This document shows positions 1-8,508 of a DNA stretch of 64,000 nucleotides, piece by piece; within the stretch, counting starts at the first letter, position 1; the number at the start of each line of letters is the position of its first letter. The position numbers were made by a program, and so were the translations under genes. This DNA is from Cutibacterium modestum (GTDB taxonomy: Bacteria > Actinomycetota > Actinomycetes > Propionibacteriales > Propionibacteriaceae). The notes beneath the pieces were generated by a model. The model was not told the origin of the DNA and did not search any database. It saw only the letters and a list, made by a program, of their open reading frames with translations. The stretch is from NCBI RefSeq assembly GCF_008326345.1, contig NZ_BJEN01000001.1, forward strand, positions 186,001 to 250,000, read 5' to 3'.

Positions 1-54
1 AACAGCGATGGTGTTACCGACGGTTCCCTGGACGACGTGGGACTGCAGCGATAA
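1..54 (+). CDS. C-terminal end of an unidentified protein (partial)
   Basis: An open frame enters from the left edge and ends at a TAA at 52-54, giving a 17-residue tail ending in DDVGLQR. The frame fits a gene upstream of the window on the same strand as the glycerophosphodiesterase gene. Too little is visible to name a family, and chance openness over 17 codons cannot be excluded. Confidence 0.3.
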   Translation, partial: NSDGVTDGSLDDVGLQR

Positions 55-135
55 GACGGTGACACTCACGGTAGAACATGGTAGTGGCCACCGTGCTCAC
101 TCACCCAGACCATCTCAGGGGCACAATGGGCTGTT

Positions 136-931
136 GTGAGAGCTACTGACTATCCGTACTGCCAGCGTCCGTTCACTGTGTTAGCCCATCGTGGTGGCGC
201 CAGGTATGGACGTCAACAAGGGGATCGAGAACACTCTTGCTGCCTTTGGGCATGCGGTCGAGGTGGGATGTACCTATCTTGAAACCGACGTTCACGCGAC
301 CAGCGACGGGATGTTAGTGGCATTCCACGATCCGATACTCGATCGCGTCACTGAATCGAGCGGCGTCATTGCCGCCATGCCCTGGCACAAGGTCAAACAA
401 GCCAAGGTCGGTGGTGAACCGATCCCCACCTTGGACGAGATACTTGACGCCTTTCCCGAGGCGTTTATCAATATCGACATCAAGCATGATGGCGCCACTA
501 TGCCGCTTATCGATGTTCTTTCCCGTCACCAGGCATGGGGTCGGGTTTGTGTTGGGTCCTTTAGCAGTAACCGTATCCGGACGTTCCGTCGACTCATTCG
601 GGAGCGCACTGCGACCGCGGTGGGACCTGTTGGGGTTGGCTGGGCTGTCGTCGGCCCTCGTAGCATGCAAATGGCAGGGTCTTGCGGAGACGCCTACCAG
701 GTGCCGCATCGCTTGACTCGATATGGAGCCCCCCTTGTGACACCGACCTTTATTGATGCTGCTCATCGTCTGGGGCGAGCCGTTCACGTCTGGACGGTCA
801 ACGAGATCTCTGAGGCTCGAGAGCTGATGGACATGGGAGTTGACGGCATTGTTACAGATCGTCCTGACCTCATGTGCGAGTTTGCTCGCGTCCACCAGCC
901 GAAGGAGGCGCCAACTCTTGTCCCGCGGTGA
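136..931 (+). pseudogene. Glycerophosphodiester phosphodiesterase, frameshifted near the N-terminus
   Basis: GDPD-family enzyme that would hydrolyse glycerophosphodiesters to glycerol 3-phosphate and an alcohol. The diagnostic start of the TIM barrel (LAHRGGARYG, catalytic His and Arg) is encoded in the frame beginning at GTG 136. The rest (IENTLAAF, then the metal-binding LETDVH and the FHDP motif, through to IVTDRP near the C-terminus) continues one frame over from about 212. Dropping one C near 211 would join the frames into about 264 residues, a normal GDPD length. An internal GTG at 191 opens the second frame but would lack the catalytic His-Arg pair, so such a product should be inactive. 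Either a true pseudogene or a base-call error. The family call is firm; the functional state is not. Confidence 0.75.
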
Positions 932-1090
932 TCCACTGTGATCGCTGCTGCTAACGGTCGCCACCGTACGTCCACGGCGTGAACGCCTGTCTCGGCCGTC
1001 GGTTCTGTGCCCCGAAATTTGTTGCTTGTGGGATGCTGGGGTTGTTGAGGCCCGACCAGGGCTTGATGCCTACAAGCAGGAGGGAGCATC

Positions 1091-1423
1091 ATGGCCGACC
1101 GTGCGCTACGAGGCATGGGTTTAGGATCCAAGAGCTTCGAGGATGAAGAAGGCGTTGAGATGGCCGAACGCCAGGAGATTGGCTTTGACTGTCAAAACGG
1201 CCACCACTTTGATCTCACCTTCTCCACTGAGGCAGAACTACCGAGTTTGTGGGAGTGCCCGCGCTGTGGCGCAGAGGCGCTGCGTAGCGACGGCACAGAT
1301 CCTCAGCGGAAGAAGCAGAAGCCGCAACGTACCCACTGGGACATGCTTACTGAGCGTCGTTCGATCCCCGAACTCGAAGAACTACTTGCCGAGAGGCTGG
1401 ACGAAATCCGCAAAGAAGATTAA
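1091..1423 (+). CDS. rbpA: RNA polymerase-binding protein RbpA
   Basis: Actinobacterial transcription factor of 110 residues, the usual length. RbpA binds RNA polymerase and the group 1/2 sigma factors and stabilises the open promoter complex. The sequence shows the N-terminal MADRALRG segment, a central beta-barrel core with a CPRCG pair (residues about 56-60), and the highly conserved basic linker plus sigma-interaction domain (RTHWDMLTERRSIPELEELL). A strong ribosome site (GGAGGGAG) lies just before the ATG. A hairpin terminator follows at 1448. The neighbouring gene on the other strand is ppm1, the same neighbourhood as in mycobacteria. Confidence is high from motif and length. Confidence 0.97.
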   Translation: MADRALRGMGLGSKSFEDEEGVEMAERQEIGFDCQNGHHFDLTFSTEAELPSLWECPRCGAEALRSDGTDPQRKKQKPQRTHWDMLTERRSIPELEELLAERLDEIRKED

Positions 1424-1447
1424 TCCTGCTGAGGCCGTGTGGCCGAT

Positions 1448-1485
1448 GTGCCCCGTGGACGTGGTCCATGGGGCACACACTTTTT
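1448..1485 (+). terminator. Rho-independent terminator after rbpA
   Basis: A 12-bp stem (GTGCCCCGTGGA paired with TCCATGGGGCAC, one G-U pair) at 1448-1459 and 1465-1476 with a 5-nt loop. It is followed by ACAC and then TTTTT at 1481-1485. It sits 24 nt after the rbpA stop and directly against the stop of the convergent ppm1 gene. Confidence 0.8.
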
Positions 1486-1486
1486 G

Positions 1487-2305
1487 TCAGCGGTGAGAAC
1501 GGCGCTCCTTGATGTCACCGGCGACCTTCTCGGCTCGGTCCAAGGCCACGTGGCCAAGATCTTTGAGTTGGTGAGAGCGGTAGTCAAGCCCCCACATAGT
1601 GGTACGTAGCAACGCCTCGACGACGATATCCTTGCTCATCTTGGAGTTGCCGTATTCACGCTCAATAAACTCGATCGGGACTTCCGCGACGGTCATACCT
1701 TTCTTGAGGGTACGCCAGGTGAGGTCGAGCTGGAAGCAGTAACCAGCCGAGGCGACATCCTCAAGTCCGATAGCGCGCAGAGTGTTAGCGCGGAAGGCGT
1801 TGAATCCGCCGGTGGGGTCTTTGACACTGATCCCCAGGCACATCCGGGTCCATAGGCCACCACCTCGCGAGATGAGTTCGCGATACTTTGGCCAGTTGAC
1901 CACCGATCCGCCCTTGACGTAGCGGGACCCCTTGACCATGTCGGCGCGCTTGAGGGCCTCCAGCAGTAGCGGCAATTGTTCAGGTTGGTGGGAACCGTCG
2001 GCGTCCATTTCGACCAGCACGTCATAGCCGTGGTCAAGGCCCCAGCGAAATCCGGACAGATACGCAGCCCCCAAGCCTTCTTTACCTTTGCGGTGCATAA
2101 CGTGGACGTGGTCGTCGCTAGACGCAATGCGGTCGGCAATCTCTCCAGTACCGTCCGGCGAATTGTCGTCGGCGACGAGAACGTCGACGTTCGGGTTGGC
2201 GCGGCGGGTCCGCGCAACGATGGTCTCGATATTCTCCGCTTCGTTGTAGGTCGGAATAACGACAAGGACCTTGTCGAGCCGGACTTCAGTGTCGGTGGCG
2301 GACAT
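1487..2305 (-). CDS. ppm1: Polyprenol monophosphomannose synthase (GT2 family)
   Basis: GT2 enzyme transferring mannose from GDP-mannose to polyprenyl phosphate on the cytoplasmic face, supplying the donor for lipoglycan and protein mannosylation. The 272-residue product shows VVIPTYNEAENI at the N-terminus, the DDNSPDGT nucleotide-binding segment and the metal-binding DAD motif in EMDADGSHQPE, then SRYVKGG and the DPTGGFNAFR acceptor-loop region. The start at 2305 is chosen because GGAGAGGG precedes it. A longer reading would extend through the end of lnt. It overlaps lnt by 20 nt and ends the metX-metW-lrp-lnt-ppm1 operon. In M. tuberculosis the Lnt and Ppm domains are one fused protein; here they are separate adjacent genes. 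Confidence 0.93.
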   Translation of the reverse strand: MSATDTEVRLDKVLVVIPTYNEAENIETIVARTRRANPNVDVLVADDNSPDGTGEIADRIASSDDHVHVMHRKGKEGLGAAYLSGFRWGLDHGYDVLVEMDADGSHQPEQLPLLLEALKRADMVKGSRYVKGGSVVNWPKYRELISRGGGLWTRMCLGISVKDPTGGFNAFRANTLRAIGLEDVASAGYCFQLDLTWRTLKKGMTVAEVPIEFIEREYGNSKMSKDIVVEALLRTTMWGLDYRSHQLKDLGHVALDRAEKVAGDIKERRSHR

Positions 2306-3875
2306 CCCTCTCCGATCTGTTGTGATTCGCTTGTGCGAGCATAGCGCGACGGCGTTGCAGTAACGACACCGCGATGGTCCCTGATGCACACACGAGGATG
2401 ACGATCCGTAACAACGGTGCAATCTGTACACCAATAGTGAGACCGGATTCGAGAGGCATGGTCACTGTGAAATTCGTATGGCCACCCTCGTTAGTGCGCA
2501 GCGCTACAGATCCGTCAGGGTTCACCAGCCCCGAAAAAGAATTCGTGGTTGAGACGACAATATGTCGTCCGGTCTCTACCGCTCTTGCCCTGGTGATCTG
2601 CCACTGTTGCGGCGTCTGGCTGGTACCGATAAAGGATGAATTATTCGACTGAACGGCCAGAATTTTCGCCCCGTGGCGCACCGCGTCAGCGACTGTGTCG
2701 TCATAGGCCACCTCGAAGCAAGCCACCACACCAATTGAGACTTGCTGGCCAGCGATCGTGGCATCAAGGACACCTGGGCTCGTCCCGGGGACAGATTGCC
2801 GCCCAATATTTTTCAGGACGGGGATGAGCGGAAGGAAAAAAGACCGCGCAGGGATCCATTCGCCAAAGGGAACCAGGTTACGTTTGTGATATGTCGAGGT
2901 TGGCTGCGGTGACGATGGCGGCCACCACATCGATGTTGTCTGCCGCTCATCGTTGCCGGGGCCGTCAGTCACGGCGCCGACTAAGATCGGCCGATTCGAA
3001 AGAGCCAGCGCGCCCATGACGATTTGGTGACTCTCGAAATCGAGAACTGGGTCGACATCGGTGGAATTTTCCGGCCACAACACCATGTCGGGGGCAGGGC
3101 TGCCGGACACTCTCTGCTCGGCGACGGCCATGATCGTCTGGGAGAGATGATTGTCGGTGACCGACCGTGCATATCCCATCGCGTATGGGCCTGCAGTTCC
3201 GTCCACTCCCCCCTGCACCACCAGGACCCGCGCATAGCGTTGGTGTGGACTGCGATGGTTCGCCAGGGTGACGCAGACGGTTCCCATTAACGCGACGACG
3301 AGAAACTCTGCGACGAGAACGATACTGGTGCGGCGCTGACTCCTCCCCCTGGTCGAGACGACACGGGCCAATAGCCCGGCCGCCAGAGCCACGAGGAAGC
3401 TCGTACCGACACTGCCAGCCCATCTGAGGATACCCACCCACGGTGTGTCGACAACGGTCCATGCCAGTCGGACCCAACCGAACCCGCCCAGCGGGACGGC
3501 GGCAGCCCCGACCTCGGTGGCCGTCCACACCATTGCCTGCCATACCGGGGCCTTCGGTAAAACGCTGACGCACCGAATCGCCCACCCGGCGATCAGACAC
3601 CACAACGCCATGACGGCGATGAGCAGCACCGCTACCGGCGGTCCCATGACGCCGACCCATGCGATCGTGGTAGTAAATAAGCCGATTCCGAACAAGTATC
3701 CCAGCCCTGCCGCGGCCCGACCAGTGGTAGTGCGCACCAACAGGATGAGCGCGGTCAGACCGGGAATGACAAGGATCCACCAGCCCAGCGGTTGGAAACC
3801 AGTTCCGGTCGCGACACCGGCAGTAAACGCGGCCACACCGCGCAGCCACGAGATGCGCGGCAGGTGAAAAATCAT
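2286..3875 (-). CDS. lnt: Apolipoprotein N-acyltransferase
   Basis: Membrane enzyme that adds the third acyl chain to the N-terminal Cys of lipoproteins. The 529-residue product has a hydrophobic N-terminal half with about six membrane segments, then an extracytoplasmic nitrilase-fold domain from about residue 205. The expected Glu-Lys-Cys triad is visible: Glu in LWPENSTD, Lys in YHKRNLVPFGEW and Cys in VACFEVAYDD. A last membrane segment lies near the C-terminus. The ATG at 3875 overlaps the lrp stop by four bases (ATGA). The upstream in-frame Met is rejected because it would overlap lrp by over 70 nt. Two putative lipoproteins in this window (31553 and 43331 genes) are possible substrates. 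Confidence 0.93.
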   Translation of the reverse strand: MIFHLPRISWLRGVAAFTAGVATGTGFQPLGWWILVIPGLTALILLVRTTTGRAAAGLGYLFGIGLFTTTIAWVGVMGPPVAVLLIAVMALWCLIAGWAIRCVSVLPKAPVWQAMVWTATEVGAAAVPLGGFGWVRLAWTVVDTPWVGILRWAGSVGTSFLVALAAGLLARVVSTRGRSQRRTSIVLVAEFLVVALMGTVCVTLANHRSPHQRYARVLVVQGGVDGTAGPYAMGYARSVTDNHLSQTIMAVAEQRVSGSPAPDMVLWPENSTDVDPVLDFESHQIVMGALALSNRPILVGAVTDGPGNDERQTTSMWWPPSSPQPTSTYHKRNLVPFGEWIPARSFFLPLIPVLKNIGRQSVPGTSPGVLDATIAGQQVSIGVVACFEVAYDDTVADAVRHGAKILAVQSNNSSFIGTSQTPQQWQITRARAVETGRHIVVSTTNSFSGLVNPDGSVALRTNEGGHTNFTVTMPLESGLTIGVQIAPLLRIVILVCASGTIAVSLLQRRRAMLAQANHNRSERDVRHRH

Positions 3876-4363
3876 CGAGTTCCCAGCATGCCGAGGTCGT
3901 CGAACACGGTGTCGAGGACGACGACTGTTTCTGTACCGCAATGGCACTCTTTGCGGATGCGTGTAAGCAGCTGATCGAGATGGCCGGTACTAGGCGCTTG
4001 GACTCGCGCCAGATAAGACGCTGCTCCAGCGATGGAGTGACAGCCCCGTACCTCGGGAAAGGTCCGCAGGATACCGGGTATCGCTTCGTCTTCCTCAGGA
4101 TCGATAGGGTTGAGGAAGATGAACGCGGTGATACCAGCACCAATCGCCTCAAGGTTTAAGGTGGCGTGATACCCGGTGATGATCCCCTTCGCCTCAAGAC
4201 GCTTGACGCGCTGCTGAGCGGCGGAGGTCGATAGGCCGGTCTGATGGCCGAGTTCGGTCCACGACATCCGACCATCTTTCTCAAGTAAACCGAGGATGTG
4301 ACGATCGGTGGCCTCAAGGATCGGAGACCGATCTTCGTCCTCGTCGTCGTGATGCTTAGTCAT
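3872..4363 (-). CDS. Lrp/AsnC family transcriptional regulator
   Basis: A 163-residue DNA-binding protein. A short acidic lead (DDEDED) is followed by the Lrp-type winged helix: TDRHILGLLEKDGRMSW, then LSTSAAQQRVKRLEAKGII. A C-terminal RAM (amino-acid-sensing) domain follows, with the usual GCHSIAGAASYLARVQA stretch. The start at 4363 has GGAGGAG just upstream. It overlaps metW and lnt by four bases on either side, so it is translationally coupled within the met/lnt operon. The ligand is unknown; the position beside metX-metW makes methionine or another amino acid a reasonable guess, but that is inference. Confidence 0.9.
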   Translation of the reverse strand: MTKHHDDEDEDRSPILEATDRHILGLLEKDGRMSWTELGHQTGLSTSAAQQRVKRLEAKGIITGYHATLNLEAIGAGITAFIFLNPIDPEEDEAIPGILRTFPEVRGCHSIAGAASYLARVQAPSTGHLDQLLTRIRKECHCGTETVVVLDTVFDDLGMLGTR

Positions 4364-4989
4364 AAATGGCTCCTCCCTGCCCCTGGCTCGACCCAATGGG
4401 ATTTCAGCACGTGAATGGTTGATCCAGCGAGCAAGTTTGGTGCAGCAGACGCTAGCCGCGATGGACGTCCTTTGCCGTCCAGGCACACCCGTTTCACGAC
4501 CTCTAGGTCAAAGCTTGCGAACCAATCTTCCAAGTCAGCGACACCCGAATAAGACTGGTTAGGGGTGTCATGCCAGGAATACGGTAGATCATGGGAGGTC
4601 GGCATCCTTCCACCCATGACCTTAAGGCGGTTACGCCAGTACACGAAGTTCGGCACCAGGAGGATAAGCAGAGTGCCGATACGCGCCATTTCGGCAAGCA
4701 CCTCATCAGGGGACACGATGGCTTGCAGAGTCCGGGACAAAATGACGACGTCATAGGAATCGTCGTGAAACTCCCCCAGATCCTCGTTGAGGTCCAGCCC
4801 CAGCACAGGCACTCCAGCTGACATCGCGGTGATCAAGGACGAGTGATCGAGTTCGACCCCAGTGCCCAGGCAGCCGCTGGTGGTGATGAGGTGACGAAGA
4901 AGCGAACCGTCACCACAGCCCAGGTCGAGAACCCGGGAGTGCGACGGCACCAATGAGGTAAGTATGCGTTGATCGGGACGAAGCGTCAC
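4360..4989 (-). CDS. metW: Methionine biosynthesis protein MetW
   Basis: A 209-residue class I methyltransferase-fold protein of the MetW family, which is nearly always next to metX and supports homoserine acyltransferase activity. The SAM-binding glycine motif VLDLGCGDGS is near residue 20, followed by GVELDHSSL and the MetW-typical LSRTLQAI and VPNFVYWRNR. The GTG start at 4989 is chosen because it overlaps the metX stop as GTGA; longer readings would run far into metX. It overlaps the downstream lrp start by four bases. Confidence 0.94.
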   Translation of the reverse strand: MTLRPDQRILTSLVPSHSRVLDLGCGDGSLLRHLITTSGCLGTGVELDHSSLITAMSAGVPVLGLDLNEDLGEFHDDSYDVVILSRTLQAIVSPDEVLAEMARIGTLLILLVPNFVYWRNRLKVMGGRMPTSHDLPYSWHDTPNQSYSGVADLEDWFASFDLEVVKRVCLDGKGRPSRLASAAPNLLAGSTIHVLKSHWVEPGAGRSHL

Positions 4990-6233
4990 AGCGCCGTCTC
5001 CCTCGTACACAGGTGGCCGTCGAAGTGCGGGGCGCGACGTGATGCCCGCATCGAGAGGCGTTCGGCTGTCAGAAAGGCTCTGACGAGGTCGTGGTAAGGA
5101 CCCAGCCTCATGAGGAAGGAATCGTGGCCCCAAGAAGACGCAATTGTTGCGAAGCTGACCGGTAATCCGGCTCCTTCGAGGTGCCGCGCGATGCGCCGCG
5201 AGTGGGCCGGAGAGAACCTCCAGTCGGTATCGAAGCAAACTACGAGGAAATTCACGGGGTTGGCGATAAGGTCGTCAGTGGCACCTGCTCGGCCAAAGGG
5301 ATCGAAGTAGTCCATGACGCGGGTGAGGTAGATGTAGCTCAATGGGTCGAACCGGGTCAGAAAGGCTTCTCCTTGATGATCGAGATACGATTCAACGGCG
5401 AAATTGGTACCGAACCCCCGCTCGACTGATTCGGACTGACGGGAGCGCCCGAATTTTTCGGCAAAAGCATCCTCTGATAGGTACGTGATGTGGGCGAGCA
5501 TACGGGCGATTGACAATCCGGTGTCCGGACGCACGTCGTGGTAGTCGCCTTCAGCAAAGGCCGGATCCCGCAGGATTGCCTCGCGTCCAACCGCGGAAAA
5601 GGCGATGTTCTGAGCCGTTAAACCACTTGACGATGCGATGATGATGGCGTTATCAAGGGTCGACGGACGGGTGAGTGACCAGTCGAGGGCCTGCATGCCA
5701 CCCATGGAACCGCCGATGACGGCGTGGAAATGTTCAACGCCTAGGTACTGTGCGAGCCGTAGGTGCACCTCAACGAAGTCATGCATGTCGATTTGGGGGA
5801 AATCGAGACCCCAGCGCTTCCCGGTATCGGGATTAATCGAGGCTGGTCCCGTGGTGCCGGAATACCCTCCCAAAAGGTTGGATGAGATGACGAAGAACCG
5901 GTTGGTATCAATGGCGCGACCAGGCCCGATGATGTTGTCCCACCACCCTGGACGGTCTTCTCCGGGATGAAACCCGGCGGCATGGGCGTCACCGGTGAGC
6001 GCATGACAGATGCAGACCGCGTTGTCGCGGGATTCGTTGAGTTTCCCGTAGGTCTCGTAGGCGACAGTGACGTGCCCGAGGCGCTCACTTGCAACCAGAT
6101 GAAGAGGATCGTCTGGCACGGCGACAGTTGCGTACTGAGTCTCTACGGTCCCGACACCGGGACCCTCCGGACTGATTCTAGGTGCTGGTAGACGGGGTAA
6201 CATCGATCCTATCTTGCCAGTTTTCGTCGTCAT
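4986..6233 (-). CDS. metX: Homoserine O-acetyltransferase
   Basis: Alpha/beta-hydrolase-fold acyltransferase making O-acetylhomoserine (or, in some relatives, O-succinylhomoserine) from homoserine as the committed step to methionine. The 415-residue product has the nucleophile elbow GGSMGGMQ, the catalytic Asp in CFDTDWRF and the catalytic His in SSWGHDSFLM. CHALTGDAHAAG and the SNLLGGYSGTTGP loop are typical of MetX. Two starts are possible: ATG 6233, with no clear ribosome site, or ATG 6203. It is divergent from the CoA-transferase gene with only 36-66 bp between starts. First gene of the five-gene operon ending in ppm1. Confidence 0.95.
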   Translation of the reverse strand: MTTKTGKIGSMLPRLPAPRISPEGPGVGTVETQYATVAVPDDPLHLVASERLGHVTVAYETYGKLNESRDNAVCICHALTGDAHAAGFHPGEDRPGWWDNIIGPGRAIDTNRFFVISSNLLGGYSGTTGPASINPDTGKRWGLDFPQIDMHDFVEVHLRLAQYLGVEHFHAVIGGSMGGMQALDWSLTRPSTLDNAIIIASSSGLTAQNIAFSAVGREAILRDPAFAEGDYHDVRPDTGLSIARMLAHITYLSEDAFAEKFGRSRQSESVERGFGTNFAVESYLDHQGEAFLTRFDPLSYIYLTRVMDYFDPFGRAGATDDLIANPVNFLVVCFDTDWRFSPAHSRRIARHLEGAGLPVSFATIASSWGHDSFLMRLGPYHDLVRAFLTAERLSMRASRRAPHFDGHLCTRETAL

Positions 6234-6256
6234 GCGCGTGAGGGGTCATAAGCCAC

Positions 6257-6270
6257 TACGCTCTTAGTCG
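6257..6270 (+). promoter_or_regulatory. Possible -10 element of a leaderless transcript for the CoA-transferase gene
   Basis: TACGCT at 6257-6262 fits an actinobacterial -10 box (TANNNT) and lies seven bases before the GTG at 6270. That spacing would put the transcription start at or next to the start codon. No Shine-Dalgarno sequence is seen in front of the gene. No convincing -35 box was found. Confidence 0.35.
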
Positions 6271-7493
6271 TGCGCATGATGGATCAAGCGGGCCTCGAAC
6301 ACGTGTTGAAAGGTATGACGGGACAGCCCCGGGTGGTGTGTGGTGGCTCTGGATCCACTCCCCTGCCTCTTCTCGACGTCGTTGATCGGTGCCTGGAGAC
6401 GTGGCGGTTGGTGTGTATCAACGCCCCGGTCGGCGTGCCGATACGTACGGGGGTTACTCACGAAACGGTCTTTATTGGCCCCGGGGCCCGCCACGCTGAG
6501 AATCTCGAATATGTCCCGTGTCGGCTGAGCCTTGCTGCACAGCTCTACGAGGGTCGGTTCGCCCCGGATATCCTCCTCCTCCACACCAGCACACCTCGCA
6601 GCGGCGCGGTCAGCATGGGCATTGAGGTGCAGGTGCTCCCTGCTGCGCTGGAATCGGCGAAGCATCGGGGAGCCCTCGTCATTGCTCAGGTGAATCCGAG
6701 CATGCCATATGTTTTCGGGGACGGAATTGTCGACGTCGACGACATCGATATCGGAGTCATCGTAGACACTCCTTTACCGACGGCCGCCATGCCGTCGCCT
6801 GGTCCGATTGCGCAGCGGATTGGCGACCTCGTGGCTTCCCGGATGCCTAACGGGGCAACCCTCCAGGTGGGTATCGGTGCTGTTCCCGATGCCGTCGTGG
6901 CAATGCTGCCTGATGACAGGGCTTTTGGCGTGTGGACTGAGCTACTCACCGACTCGGTCCGACTACTCGAGGAGGCTCACAGCCTTGACGAGCGCTTCAT
7001 CACTGGAACTTTCGCTATGGGTACCCCTGCCCTTTATGAGTGGTTAAATGAGAACCCCCGAGTGCAGTTGTTGCGCTGCGAGAAAACGAACAATCCGAGT
7101 TTTATTGCGGCCCAGCCGAAAATGACGAGTGTCAATGCGGCGCTGCAAGTAGATCTGTTTGGTCAAGTCAATGCCAACCGGGTACGCGGGAAAATCTATT
7201 CCGGGATTGGGGGATCCACTGATTTCTTGGTCGGGGCAATGCACTCCCTAGGTGGACAAGCGCTCATCGCCATGCTGAGTTGGCATCCGAAGGCTGACTG
7301 CTCGACGATCGTCGGGTTGCTGGACTCCCCCGCATCAGCGAGCCAACCTTCGGTGGTCGTCACCGAACAGGGTGTCGCAGATTTCTTCGGGAAGTCCCAA
7401 GAGGAGCAGGCGCGGCAACTCATTGAGAATGCTGCTCATCCTGACGCCCGCGGAGAACTCTGGCGTCAGGCCAAAGAGTTGTCCCTGGCGTGA
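6270..7493 (+). CDS. Acetyl-CoA hydrolase/transferase family CoA-transferase
   Basis: A 407-residue protein of the acetyl-CoA hydrolase / 4-hydroxybutyrate CoA-transferase family, which moves CoA between an acyl-CoA and a carboxylate such as acetate. Visible motifs are the N-terminal CoA_trans half with VNPSMPYVFGDG, LQVGIGAVPDAV, and GVWTELLTDSV, whose Glu is at the place of the catalytic glutamate in this family. The C-terminal half has KIYSGIGGSTDFLVGA and VVTEQGVADFFG. GTG 6270 is used; ATGs at 6276 and 6279 are alternatives. A role in acetate, propionate or butyrate CoA exchange suits a propionate fermenter, but the substrate cannot be read from sequence. Confidence 0.88.
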   Translation: MRMMDQAGLEHVLKGMTGQPRVVCGGSGSTPLPLLDVVDRCLETWRLVCINAPVGVPIRTGVTHETVFIGPGARHAENLEYVPCRLSLAAQLYEGRFAPDILLLHTSTPRSGAVSMGIEVQVLPAALESAKHRGALVIAQVNPSMPYVFGDGIVDVDDIDIGVIVDTPLPTAAMPSPGPIAQRIGDLVASRMPNGATLQVGIGAVPDAVVAMLPDDRAFGVWTELLTDSVRLLEEAHSLDERFITGTFAMGTPALYEWLNENPRVQLLRCEKTNNPSFIAAQPKMTSVNAALQVDLFGQVNANRVRGKIYSGIGGSTDFLVGAMHSLGGQALIAMLSWHPKADCSTIVGLLDSPASASQPSVVVTEQGVADFFGKSQEEQARQLIENAAHPDARGELWRQAKELSLA

Positions 7494-7502
7494 CACTGGC
7501 CC

Positions 7503-8357
7503 TCATATCGTCGGGACATTGACACCTAGCAACGCGGAAAGGACAGTAATGACGCCGTTGTCGGTGTTCGGCGGGGCAACGTAATTGGATGCCCGGATGA
7601 TGTCAGGATGACTGTTGGCCATGGCAAAGGACCACTTCGCCAAGGGCATCATCTCGAGGTCGTTGAGAAAATCGCCGAAGATGGCGGTTTGGCCGGCAGT
7701 GACGCCGAGGTCACGCTGAACAGCCTCGACGGCACTGCCCTTATTGACGCCTGGGTTCATGATGTCGACCCAGTTAGGGGTGGCGAGGATTACCTGGTGC
7801 TCGCGGGCGATACGCTGCATCGTCGGGTGGGTGGTGTCAGAAGCCTCATCGAAGTCGTAGATGGAGAGCTTGATAACGTTGTCAGTGTGTTCGGTGAGGT
7901 CTTTGACGACTGTGTGGCTGTGGTAGTACGTCGCCACATGGGAGACAAAGGGGTCATCTCCGCGCTCAAGGTAAGCCATAGATTTGGTGTCGACGACCAA
8001 GCCGACGTCATGGCCGTCGTCGCGGAGTTGCCGAACTCCGGTGATAACCTCATGGGCAAGGTTGGGATCGATAAGAGACGATGAGATGTCGATACCGTCA
8101 CGGACAACGTAGGTTCCGTTCTCCGCAATAATCGGCATGCCCTGTAAGTGAGAGTGGAACATCGTGGACAGCGTGGTGCATTGGCGGCCCGAGGCCGGTA
8201 CGAAGGCGATGTCACGATCCTTCATGGTTTCGAGCAGGGGCCACAGCTGCGAGGGAATATTCCCATCGCCGTCAAGGAGGGTGCCATCCATGTCGGAGAT
8301 CACCAGGCGAAGGTCGTTTGCGGGGGCAGGGAACGGAGTTGGATTCGGCATGTCCAC
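7503..8357 (-). CDS. Cof-type HAD-IIB family phosphatase
   Basis: A 284-residue haloacid dehalogenase-superfamily hydrolase. Motif I (VISDMDGTLLDGDG) supplies the nucleophile and acid/base Asp near residue 21. Motif II is the Ser in FVPASGRQ. The Lys of motif III is in NPGVNKGSAVEA and motif IV is GDFLNDLEMM. The intervening IIB cap domain is complete. Such enzymes dephosphorylate sugar phosphates or flavin-type cofactors; the substrate is not predictable. Start GTG 8357 or ATG 8351. Convergent with the CoA-transferase gene with nine bases between stops. Confidence 0.9.
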   Translation of the reverse strand: MDMPNPTPFPAPANDLRLVISDMDGTLLDGDGNIPSQLWPLLETMKDRDIAFVPASGRQCTTLSTMFHSHLQGMPIIAENGTYVVRDGIDISSSLIDPNLAHEVITGVRQLRDDGHDVGLVVDTKSMAYLERGDDPFVSHVATYYHSHTVVKDLTEHTDNVIKLSIYDFDEASDTTHPTMQRIAREHQVILATPNWVDIMNPGVNKGSAVEAVQRDLGVTAGQTAIFGDFLNDLEMMPLAKWSFAMANSHPDIIRASNYVAPPNTDNGVITVLSALLGVNVPTI

Positions 8358-8508
8358 GTGGTCAGAATAGCGAAACCTTCAGGCCGCGCGGTTGGTATAA
8401 ATACTGCACTGCTCATCCACGCGGGCGAGACTTACAGTGTAACGAATCGATCGACGCCTATACCATTTGTGGTGGCGTTCGGTATGCCTACGGATTACGC
8501 TCAATGGT

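Noticed and set aside
314-964. Long minus-strand open frame opposite the glycerophosphodiesterase gene
   Set aside because: It has no family motifs and mirrors the codon pattern of the plus-strand gene.
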